NCBI RefSeq assembly: GCF_024171695.1
Contig: NZ_JAMTCF010000021.1
Coordinates: 109,193-173,192, forward strand
DNA from: Actinosynnema pretiosum
GTDB lineage: Bacteria; Actinomycetota; Actinomycetes; Mycobacteriales; Pseudonocardiaceae
Reading direction: 5' to 3'
DNA: 64,000 bases
Numbering within the stretch: position 1 is the stretch's first letter; each line of letters opens with the position of its first letter. A program made the translations under genes and the position numbers. The notes under the pieces were generated by a model, which was given only the letters and a program-made list of their open reading frames with translations, was not told the DNA's origin and searched no databases. This document shows positions 24,647 through 34,053 of this stretch, in pieces.

Positions 24647-24650
<4 letters not shown>
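22422..24650 (-). CDS. treY: Malto-oligosyltrehalose synthase TreY
   Basis: A 742-residue GH13 family member that converts the terminal alpha-1,4 link of maltodextrin into an alpha-1,1 trehalose unit. Diagnostic parts are STYRLQFTPDFTFAHAEAAL at the N-terminus, LYASPLLEAVPGSTHGYDV, VDIVPNHMAVDS, the nucleophile Asp in TGLRVDHPDGLADP, Glu in WVVVEKILGPDE and LSTHDTKRSEDVRARL. GTG 24650 overlaps the treX stop and its own stop overlaps treZ, giving a treX-treY-treZ operon for making trehalose from glycogen. Confidence 0.95.
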
Positions 24651-26773
<2,123 letters not shown>

Positions 26774-26933
26774 CGGTGCTCCTAGAGGTGCATGTCCCAG
26801 TCGGGGGTCGTGGAGCCGGGTCGTCCCGATGCGGTGCACCACCGGGTCGGTCTGCGGGGACGGCCGGGCGGTCAGTGCTTCGGCGGCCGGGCGGTGGCGG
26901 CCCCGCGCTGGGCCGCTGCCGCCGGTGCCGGGA

Positions 26934-27272
26934 TCAGGCTCTGCCGGTGTGGGCGCGCACCAGCTGGCCCCTGCTCGCGACGAGCAGCAGCCTGGCCTCC
27001 TGGAACTCCTGGTAGCGCAGGTGCTCGCAGGCGGCCTCGACGCAGGCGCGTGCCTGGCGCAGGGCGTCGTTGGTGGACTCGTCGGGCAGGTCGAGCGCGT
27101 CGCGCAGCACGCGCTCGGCGCGCCGCGAGCCCTCGGCCGGGTCGCCCAGCGAGCTGGGGCGGACCGAGGCGAGGACCTTCTCCACCGCCAGCTCCAGCTC
27201 GTCCGCCGGGTTCGCGGCGAGCTGCTGGGGGATGACCGCTGTTGCTGTGGGCGTGACCAGATCGGTGTTCAC
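26934..27272 (-). CDS. Hypothetical helical protein upstream of treX
   Basis: A 112-residue protein from GTG 27272, which follows GGAGGT by 11 nt. It is predicted all-helical and acidic (PADELELAVEKVLASVRPSS, then TNDALRQARACVEAACEHLR). No family recognised. It is co-directional with treX, 160 bp upstream of it, and may form part of the same regulon; an independent promoter could lie in the gap. Confidence 0.6.
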   Translation of the reverse strand: MNTDLVTPTATAVIPQQLAANPADELELAVEKVLASVRPSSLGDPAEGSRRAERVLRDALDLPDESTNDALRQARACVEAACEHLRYQEFQEARLLLVASRGQLVRAHTGRA

Positions 27273-27375
27273 GGGGTCGTGCCACCTCCAACCGTGTCGG
27301 GGTGATGACGGGTCGAACGGTACTCCGCAAGCGTGCTGCCTGCGGTTTCGTGCGTGTTTCCCACCCTGGGGCGGG

Positions 27376-29238
27376 TCACCGGTCACGTCCCGCGCGCAAC
27401 GCGGCGGCGATGGCGCGCACGCGCGGGTCGGTCAGGAAGGCGTCCAGCCCGCCGGGGAGCGGGATGCGCCAGTTCGGGTACTGGTCGACGGTTCCGGGCA
27501 GGTTCGGCTGGCGGGTCTCGCCCACCGCGTCCTGCGGGGAGGTCAGCACGAGCACCGAAGGCGCCTCGGCGAGCAGCGCGTGGAACGACACGAGCAGGTC
27601 GTCACCGAGTACCCCTTCCTGCCGCAGCAGCTCGACCAACTGGTCTCGTTCAGCCTCGGCGGCCTCGAATTCCCCCTTCGGGTCGGCTTCAAACAACCCG
27701 AGTTCGGCCCTGATCCGCACGTGCTCGGCGCGCAGGAAACCGGCGAGCGTGGGCAGGTCGTGGGTGGACAGGCTCGCCATCGTGGAGGGGGTCCACGCCT
27801 TGGGCGGGATGAGCGGGTGGCCGGGCTGGTCGTAGTCGCGCTGGAACCACAGGACGGCGGAGCTGAGGGCGCCGCGCTCGTGCAGCTCCTCGGTGACCCG
27901 GTCCTCGACGGTGCCCAGGTCCTCGCCGACGACGACGGCGCCCGCGCGGTGCGCCTCCAGGGTGAGGACGGCGAGCATGGCGTCGGCGTCGTAGTGGACG
28001 TACGTGCCGCGCTTGGCGGGCTCGCCCGGCGGGATCCACCACAGCCGCCACAGCCCGGCGACGTGGTCGACGCGGATGCCGTCGGCGTGCCGCAGGACGC
28101 CGCGCAGCACGGCGCGGAACGGCTCGTAGCCCTGCTCGGCGAGCCGGTCGGGGCGCCACGGCGGCAGGTTCCAGTCCTGGCCGAGCTGGTTGAAGGCGTC
28201 CGGCGGGGCGCCGACCCGCACGCCCGCGGCGAAGGCGTCGCGCAGCGCCCAGGTGTCGGCGCCGCCGGGGTGCACGCCGACCGGGAGGTCGTGGACGATG
28301 CCGACGGGCATGGCGGACGCGGCGGCGCGGGCGTCGGCGAGCTGGCGCTCGCACAGGGTCTGGAGCCAGGCGTGGAAGGCGACGCGCTCGGGGTCGGCGG
28401 TGGCGGTGGCCGGGTCGCGCTGGTCGTCGGGCCAGTTCCGCCAGTCGGGGCCGTGCCGCTCGGCGATGGCGCAGAACCGGGCGAAGTCGAGCAGGTCGCG
28501 GTCCTCGGGCAGGTCGTGCTCGCGGTCGGTCCAGAGCAGTTCGAGCGCGGCCTTCTTCGCGGCCCAGACGGCGTCGTAGTCGATCAGGTCGGCGTGCTCG
28601 GGGCGCAGGTCCTGGACCGCGCGCCTGACCTCGGCCGGGGCGCGGTGGAACTCCTCCAGGTCGGTGACGCGCAGGTACAGCGGGTTGGCGAACCGGCGGC
28701 TGCTCGGCGAGTAGGGCGATCGCTCGACCGGGTGAGTGGGGCTGATGGCCTGCACCGGGTTGACCAGCAGGACGCCCGCGCCCAGCTCGGCGGCCGAGCG
28801 GCGGGCGGTGGTGGCGAGGTCGCCGTAGTCGCCCATGCCCCAGGACTGGTCGGAGCGCATCGCGTAGAGCTGGAGCATCCAGCCCCAGGCCCTGGGGACC
28901 GGGGGGAGCGTCGCGGGGGCGACGACGACGGTGCGGGCGCCGAGGCGGTGGTAGCCGAGCGGCAGGACCGCCGGGAGCGGCGCGGAGCCGCCGTCCTCCA
29001 GCGCGACCGTCCCGTCGCCCTCCAGGAGCTCGCCCTCGCGCAGGACGATCGTGGCGGGCGGCGGCTTCGGGGTCGCGAGCGCGGCTCGGACGGCCTCCGG
29101 GGTGGAGGCGTCGACGCCGAGCTCGGCCAGCACGGCCACGACCACGTCGGCGTCCACCTCGACGCGGGTGTCGCCCGCGTCCTCGTACCAGGTGGCGACT
29201 CCGTGCGCACGGGCCAGCGCGGCCAGGTCCTCGTCCAC
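27376..29238 (-). CDS. malQ: 4-alpha-glucanotransferase MalQ
   Basis: A 620-residue GH77 amylomaltase that disproportionates maltodextrins. Motifs are AMRSDQSWGMGDYGDL, DGIRVDHVAGLWRLWWIP (nucleophile Asp), VVVGEDLGTVEDRV (acid Glu), LSTHDLPTLAGFLRAEH and TVDQYPNWRIPL. An N-terminal extension of about 130 residues (DEDLAALARAHGVATWYEDA) is the usual actinobacterial beta-sandwich domain. The start is GTG 29238. It supplies linear glucans for the nearby treX-Y-Z route. The LacI gene upstream and co-directional is a likely regulator. Confidence 0.93.
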   Translation of the reverse strand: MDEDLAALARAHGVATWYEDAGDTRVEVDADVVVAVLAELGVDASTPEAVRAALATPKPPPATIVLREGELLEGDGTVALEDGGSAPLPAVLPLGYHRLGARTVVVAPATLPPVPRAWGWMLQLYAMRSDQSWGMGDYGDLATTARRSAAELGAGVLLVNPVQAISPTHPVERSPYSPSSRRFANPLYLRVTDLEEFHRAPAEVRRAVQDLRPEHADLIDYDAVWAAKKAALELLWTDREHDLPEDRDLLDFARFCAIAERHGPDWRNWPDDQRDPATATADPERVAFHAWLQTLCERQLADARAAASAMPVGIVHDLPVGVHPGGADTWALRDAFAAGVRVGAPPDAFNQLGQDWNLPPWRPDRLAEQGYEPFRAVLRGVLRHADGIRVDHVAGLWRLWWIPPGEPAKRGTYVHYDADAMLAVLTLEAHRAGAVVVGEDLGTVEDRVTEELHERGALSSAVLWFQRDYDQPGHPLIPPKAWTPSTMASLSTHDLPTLAGFLRAEHVRIRAELGLFEADPKGEFEAAEAERDQLVELLRQEGVLGDDLLVSFHALLAEAPSVLVLTSPQDAVGETRQPNLPGTVDQYPNWRIPLPGGLDAFLTDPRVRAIAAALRAGRDR

Positions 29239-29585
29239 GCTGGACAGCTTCGTCCGGTGCGGGTGCCGGAAGCCAGGCAGGTCAGGCGGGGTCACCCGAT
29301 GGTTGCAGGAAGCCGCACTACCGGATGGCCCGGTCGAGTGGCTGGGAGCGGTGCCGGCCTGCGGACCGGGGTCGGGCGGGGTGGTTTTCCCGTGCGGGGG
29401 CTCGCCTTGGAGCTGGGGGGTGGTGCTGGTCGGCTGGTTCGCGGAGTCGGCCACGGTGGGGGAATGCCCTGGGCCGGGGTGGTCGAACCCGCAGGCGCAG
29501 TGCGGGTTTCGGGGGGTGGGGGGCGGTGGTGGGGGGCAGTGCGGAACCGGGGAAAAGACCACAAGCACTGGGGCGCAGCTGGGAG
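29239..29585. other. malQ upstream spacer with G-run cluster
   Basis: No gene is supported in these 347 bp. At 29511-29536 the plus strand has three separated runs of six G within 26 nt, a pattern able to form a G-quadruplex on the strand opposite the malQ mRNA. The malQ promoter must lie here, after the end of the LacI gene at 29586. Confidence 0.5.
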
Positions 29586-30560
29586 CTAGGGTGCGGCGGT
29601 TGGGGGGTTTGCGCTGCTGCGCAGCGCAGGCCCGCTCGACCCCCGCACCACGAGCTGCGCCGAGGGCGGCGCGATGGCTTCCGCGTGCGGGTGGACGTCG
29701 TGCCCGCGCAGGGCGGTCAGCAGCGCGGCCGTGGCGTGCTCGCCGCGCTCGCGCCACGCGCCCTCGACGGCGGTGATGCCCACCGCCCGCGCCAGTTCCG
29801 CGCCCTCCAGGCTGACCACCGACACGTCCGAGGGAACCTCGCGCCCGTCGCGGCGCAACCGCAGGAACACCCCGAGCGCCACCTCGCCGCTGGAGCTGAT
29901 CACCGCCGTGGGCAGGGTGCCGCCGTCGAGCAGCGCGTCGACCACCTGCTCGCCGCCCGCGACCGTGGGCGAGGACCACACGGTCCACTCGGGACGCACC
30001 ACCAGCCCCTCGGCGGCGAGCACCTCGTCCAGCGACTCGTCCACGTCCTCGGCGAGCACCAGCGCCACCTCGCGGTGGCCGTGGCCGATGAGGTGCCTGG
30101 CCGCCAGCGCGACCGCCTCGCCGAGGTCGCCGTCCTCGACCAGGACGACCGGCACGCCCGCGCCGTCCAGCGCGGCCCGCTCGGCCTCGGTGGGCCTTAT
30201 GGCCAGCGCGAGGACCCCGTCGACCCGGCGGCCGGTGGGCACCTGCTCGAAGAAGCGGGCGCGCGCGGCGGCGTCGTTGAGCACGTACAGCAGCACGTCG
30301 TACCCGGCCTCGCGCAGGGCGGCCTCCGCGCCCGCGAGCAGGTCGCCGCGCCCGACGTCGGCGGTGAGCACCGCGACCGCGTAGCGGCGCCCGCCCGCGA
30401 GGCTGGAGGCGTCGCGGGCGATCGCGTAGCGCATCCGCTTGGCCACCTCGGCGACGTGCTCGCGCGTGGCCTCCGACACCCCCGGCTCGCCGCGCAGCGC
30501 GCGCGACACCGTGGCCGCGGAGACCCCGGCGGCCTTCGCCACGTCGGACATGCTGGTCAT
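29586..30560 (-). CDS. LacI-family regulator, likely maltodextrin/glycogen control
   Basis: A 324-residue LacI regulator with HTH SMSDVAKAAGVSAATVSRAL and hinge AIARDASSLAGGRRY, then the effector domain (TADVGRGDLLAGAEAALREA, SVVSLEGAELARAVGITAVE). ATG 30560 is chosen because GGAGG lies 5 nt before it. It is transcribed toward malQ with a 347-bp gap. Regulation of maltodextrin genes is inferred from position; the usual effector-site sequence is not diagnostic. Confidence 0.85.
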   Translation of the reverse strand: MTSMSDVAKAAGVSAATVSRALRGEPGVSEATREHVAEVAKRMRYAIARDASSLAGGRRYAVAVLTADVGRGDLLAGAEAALREAGYDVLLYVLNDAAARARFFEQVPTGRRVDGVLALAIRPTEAERAALDGAGVPVVLVEDGDLGEAVALAARHLIGHGHREVALVLAEDVDESLDEVLAAEGLVVRPEWTVWSSPTVAGGEQVVDALLDGGTLPTAVISSSGEVALGVFLRLRRDGREVPSDVSVVSLEGAELARAVGITAVEGAWRERGEHATAALLTALRGHDVHPHAEAIAPPSAQLVVRGSSGPALRSSANPPTAAP

Positions 30561-30672
30561 CCACACCTCCAGGCTTCACCCGAGGGTATCGAGAACCTCC
30601 CGACGACCCGCCGCCGCGCGGCCCTGGGACGATCATGGTGAGCCACCCCACCCCCTTCGAGGAGGACCCCCG

Positions 30673-31125
30673 ATGAAGCCAGGCGACGTGGTCACCGACT
30701 TCACGCTGCCCGACCAGGACGGCGAACCGCGCACCCTGTCCGCGCTGCTGGAAGGCGGCCCGGTGGTGCTGTTCTTCTACCCGTCGGCGATGACGAGCGG
30801 GTGCACGGCGGAGAGCTGCCACTTCCGCGACCTGGCCGCCGAGTTCCGGGAGGCGGGCGCGCAGCGGGTGGGGATCAGCACGGACTCGGTGGCGCGGCAG
30901 AAGCAGTTCGCGGACATCAACAGCTTCGACTACCCGCTGCTGTCCGACGCGGACGGCGCGGTGGCCGAGGCGTTCGGCGTGAAGCGGCGCTTCGGCCCGC
31001 TGCCGGTGAAGCGGCACACGTTCGTGATCGGGACGGACCTGACGGTGCTGGAGGTGATCAAGTCGGAGTTCGCGATGAACGCGCACGCCGACAAGGCGCT
31101 GGCGGTGCTGCGGGAGCGGGGCTGA
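30673..31125 (+). CDS. PrxQ/Bcp-type peroxiredoxin
   Basis: A 150-residue thiol peroxidase reducing H2O2 and organic peroxides. The peroxidatic and resolving Cys are five residues apart in MTSGCTAESCHFRDL, as in atypical two-Cys PrxQ enzymes. LPDQDGEPRTLSALL and GVKRRFGPLPVKRHTFVIG are typical. ATG 30673 has a GGAGGA ribosome site. Its stop is only 3 bp from the stop of the convergent LLM gene. Confidence 0.9.
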   Translation: MKPGDVVTDFTLPDQDGEPRTLSALLEGGPVVLFFYPSAMTSGCTAESCHFRDLAAEFREAGAQRVGISTDSVARQKQFADINSFDYPLLSDADGAVAEAFGVKRRFGPLPVKRHTFVIGTDLTVLEVIKSEFAMNAHADKALAVLRERG

Positions 31126-31128
31126 CGG

Positions 31129-32085
31129 TCAGCCGACGCCGGGGGCCAGCCGCCGCACGAGGTCGAGCTGGTCCTCGCCCGTGGGCAGGAGCCCGATGAC
31201 CGGGGTGTCGACGCCGTTGTCGGCGTACTGCCGGATCTTGTCGCGGCACTGCTCGGGGCTGCCGTGCACGACGAGCGCGTCGACCACCTCGTCGGGCACG
31301 AGCGCGTTGGCCTCCTTGCGCCTGCCCGCCGCCCAGGCCTCGCGCATGGGCGCGAGCGCCGCGCCGCGCCCGAGCCAGTCGTGGAAGGCGGCGTAGGCGG
31401 GGACGGTGAGGTAGGCGCAGATGAGGGAGCGGCCGAGGGCGCGGGCGGCGTCGGCGTCCTCGGTGGGGCAGACGAAGACGCGGGCGGCGAGCTCCTTGTC
31501 GGGGCCGAGCGCTTCGCGGACGCGCGGGACGTCGGTGGCGGCGAGCCAGTTGGTGATGGCCCCGTCGGCCTCTCGCGCGGCGAGGCGCAGCATCCCCGGC
31601 CGCAGCGCCGCGAGCATGATCGGCACGTGGTGCGCGGGCGCTTTCTCGAGCCGGAAGCCGCTGACGCTGAAGGTCGGGTAGTCGCGGGTGACCTTCTCCC
31701 CCGCGAGCGCGGAGCGGAGGAACCGCAGGGTGTCGCGGGTGCGGGCGAAGGGCTCGGTGAACTGCTGCCCGTTCCACCGGGAGACGATGGCGGGCGAGGA
31801 CGACCCGATCCCGAGCACGAACCGGCCGAGGGAGACCTCGGCGAGCGTGGCGGCCGACATGGCGAGCAGAGCCGGGCCTCGGGTGTAGACGGGGGCGATG
31901 GCGGTGCCGAGGCGGGCGTCGGGCGACCACTGGGCGGCGAGGGCGAGCGGGGTGAACGCGTCGGCGCCGGAGGTCTCGGCGGACCAGATGTCGGTGTAGC
32001 CGAGGGCGGTGAGCTCGGAGACCAGGGCTTGGTGGTCGAGGAGCGGGACACCGGTCAACGGCAGCGTGATACCCCAACGACCCAC
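31129..32085 (-). CDS. LLM-class flavin/F420-dependent oxidoreductase
   Basis: A 318-residue luciferase-like TIM-barrel protein (GRWGITLPLTGVPLLDHQAL, GYTDIWSAETSGADAFTPLA, LAEVSLGRFVLGIGSSSPAI, VHGSPEQCRDKIRQYADNGV). Members use FMN or F420 as cofactor; actinobacterial forms are often F420-dependent. Substrate is unknown. GTG 32085 has GGGAGG 5 nt upstream. It stands alone, ending against the peroxiredoxin. Confidence 0.88.
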   Translation of the reverse strand: MGRWGITLPLTGVPLLDHQALVSELTALGYTDIWSAETSGADAFTPLALAAQWSPDARLGTAIAPVYTRGPALLAMSAATLAEVSLGRFVLGIGSSSPAIVSRWNGQQFTEPFARTRDTLRFLRSALAGEKVTRDYPTFSVSGFRLEKAPAHHVPIMLAALRPGMLRLAAREADGAITNWLAATDVPRVREALGPDKELAARVFVCPTEDADAARALGRSLICAYLTVPAYAAFHDWLGRGAALAPMREAWAAGRRKEANALVPDEVVDALVVHGSPEQCRDKIRQYADNGVDTPVIGLLPTGEDQLDLVRRLAPGVG

Positions 32086-32261
32086 GGTGGCCTCCCAGAG
32101 CTCCAGGTGAACGCACCGTACCGCAGGGTACCGACTGGTCGGTATGCCGAATGGGGGTACGGGGGCGGCTTTAAGCGTGCAGGACCAAGCGCCGGACCTG
32201 AGACTCCGCCGAACCGAATAAAAAGGGCTCCTTGGACGGATAAAGTCGCTGTTCAACAAGC

Positions 32262-32472
32262 GTCTTCCCCGCACACGCGGGGGTGGTCCCCCGTCCTTGG
32301 TGTCGGGGTCGCAGTGGACGACGTCTTCCCCGCATACGCGGGGGTGGTCCGGTGACGTCCGTCCCCGCGACCGCCGTACCGGCGTCTTCCCCGCACAGGC
32401 GAGGGTGGTCCGATCTCAGTGCGCGACCAGCCCTCGGCGGGCAGGTCCTCCCCGTATACGCGGGGGTGGTCC
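32262..32472 (+). CRISPR. Four-repeat type I-E CRISPR array, no cas nearby
   Basis: Four 28-bp repeats at 32262-32289, 32323-32350, 32384-32411 and 32445-32472, exactly 61 bp apart, with three 33-bp spacers. Each repeat has the type I-E core CCCCGCACACGCGGGG and ends GGTGGTCC. Repeats 3 and 4 carry extra changes (GCGAGGG; GTCCTCCCCGTATACG), marking the old distal end, so transcription is rightward and the leader lies at about 32160-32261, an AT-richer segment. No cas gene occurs in the window. No fifth repeat is seen at 32506. The array fills the 510-bp gap 32086-32595. Confidence 0.93.
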
Positions 32473-32595
32473 GCTCATCCAGCCGCAACCCGCGCACAGG
32501 CCCTCGGTGGACAACTCCCCCACCCGACGTGTTTAGCGTCCCCGATCAGGGGCATCCAAGAGGTGCGCAGGCCCGCCAGGAGACAGCCCCCCAAC

Positions 32596-33480
32596 TCAAA
32601 GCGCGATCCCGCGCTGCGCCAGCCAGCCCACCGGGTCGATCTTCTGCCCGCCGTTGACCCACACCTCGAAGTGCAGGTGCGGCCCCGTCGACTGGCCCCG
32701 GTTGCCCATCGTCGCGATCTGCTGCCCCGCCGACACCCTGGTGCCCGCGTAAGCCACGATCGTGTCCACGTGGCCGTACACCGTCACCGTGCCGTCGTCG
32801 TGCTGCACGCGCACCCACAGGCCGAACCCGGACGCCGAGCCCGCCTCGATCACCGTGCCGTCCATCGCTGACACGATCGGGGTGCCGATCGAGTTCGCGA
32901 TGTCGATGCCGTAGTGCGTCGTGCCCCACCTGGCGCCGAAGCCGGACGTGAACGAACCCTGCGCGGGCTTCACGACCTTCGGGCGCTTCGCGGCCTCCTC
33001 GGCCTCCTTGCGCGCCTTCTCGGCCGCCTCGGCCTCCTGCTGCTTGCGCAGCTCGTCCTGCTTCACCGCGTAGTCCGCGCTCGCCCGCTGCACCACGCGG
33101 TCGATCTGCTGGAGCGCCACCATGCCCTCGCCGCGCACGAGCTTCGCGGACTCCAGGCCGGGGTTCACGTCGTGCACGGTCAGCACCGCGCCCGACGCCT
33201 GCGCGGGAGCCTCCTCACCGGGCACGAGCAGCGCGCCCGCCAGGTCACCGCCCGCCGCGAGCGGGATGGCGCTGGTGCCGACCGCGTTGAAGAAGCCCGA
33301 GCCGGTCGCGATGGCGCCCGCCACCACGGCTGCGGCGGTGACCCTGCCACGCAGCGGGGACCTCTCGTCCTCCGCGCGGTGCGAGCCGCGACGACCGGGC
33401 GCCGACGCCTTCTTCGGCGGAGCCGTGAAAGCGGTGCGTCCGGGGGCGTGCGTGTGGCGGGCCAACGTTCCTCCAGGCAT
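32596..33480 (-). CDS. M23 (LytM) peptidoglycan endopeptidase
   Basis: A 294-residue protein. A positively charged N-terminus precedes one membrane segment at about 50-75 (VTAAAVVAGAIATGSGFFNA), a linker, a coiled coil (ELRKQQEAEAAEKARKEAEE) and a C-terminal M23 domain. The zinc motifs are HYGIDIA and HLHFEVW. It probably cuts peptide cross-bridges in the cell wall outside the membrane. ATG 33480 is chosen as the first plausible start; the ribosome site is weak. The 5' leader contains an 8-bp hairpin, GGAGGTGC / GCACCTCC (33523-33547). Confidence 0.9.
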   Translation of the reverse strand: MPGGTLARHTHAPGRTAFTAPPKKASAPGRRGSHRAEDERSPLRGRVTAAAVVAGAIATGSGFFNAVGTSAIPLAAGGDLAGALLVPGEEAPAQASGAVLTVHDVNPGLESAKLVRGEGMVALQQIDRVVQRASADYAVKQDELRKQQEAEAAEKARKEAEEAAKRPKVVKPAQGSFTSGFGARWGTTHYGIDIANSIGTPIVSAMDGTVIEAGSASGFGLWVRVQHDDGTVTVYGHVDTIVAYAGTRVSAGQQIATMGNRGQSTGPHLHFEVWVNGGQKIDPVGWLAQRGIAL

Positions 33481-34053
33481 TTCGGGGGGCTCGGTCCAGG
33501 ACACCCGGCCGGGGGACCGGGTGGAGGTGCCTTCGGGGAGCACCTCCGTTGCCTGCTAGAGACCGAACCGTGACATGCGGCGGAGAACGTAACCCGACGT
33601 CACGAAAGTGGGCAACCCATTCGTGGCGAACTGCGGAGATTTAGTGAGATACCCCACCGCCAATTACGCTCCGTGTTCAAAGACGGGTCGGGGCCGATAA
33701 GTCGCCGTTATCAACGCAGGTCAACCCGGTGTCACCCGAACCGGTTCAGAGATCACCACCGCCGATCACCCGGACCGGCCACCGAGTCGCCGTGAACCGG
33801 AATCGCCGCCTTGACCAGCCGGTACGCCCCGAACCCCCGCGACCGGGAACAACCCCCGAAACCGGTGTTTACCCCCGAACACGTGACGAAGCGTGGTTGC
33901 GCCGAACAGCGGAACCACCCACCCGCCACCCCGTTCCGCGCACCGGAAAAGCAGTGGTCCCCGTCCCGCAGGAGCGGGACGGGGACCACGGTCACCACGG
34001 GCGACCAGCCGATCACCCCACGTCCACCGGGAGACCCCGGCGGGCGGTGGGCG
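33481..34053. other. Spacer between M23 and PBP genes
   Basis: 573 bp without a gene. It holds the M23 5' leader, including the 33523-33547 hairpin, a relatively AT-rich promoter zone at about 33600-33730, and the terminator of the PBP gene at 33954-33989. I looked for a c-di-AMP (ydaO) riboswitch in the leader because such RNAs precede cell-wall genes in actinomycetes, but saw no convincing match. Confidence 0.5.
33954..33989. terminator. Terminator after class A PBP gene
   Basis: GTGGTCCCCGTCCCGC (33954-33969) and GCGGGACGGGGACCAC (33974-33989) form a perfect 16-bp stem with an AGGA loop, 65 bp after the PBP stop on the minus strand. Confidence 0.85.

Noticed and set aside
32506..32533. 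A possible fifth CRISPR repeat
   Set aside because: At the expected 61-bp step the sequence has no I-E core; only CTCCCC-like similarity remains.
32086..32595. A CRISPR-associated transposon linking the I-E array and the Tn7-like element
   Set aside because: The array lies 16 kb outside the transposon ends and no cas genes are present in either place.
33481..33720. c-di-AMP (ydaO) riboswitch in the M23 leader
   Set aside because: The expected conserved ydaO blocks could not be found; only a simple 8-bp hairpin is visible.
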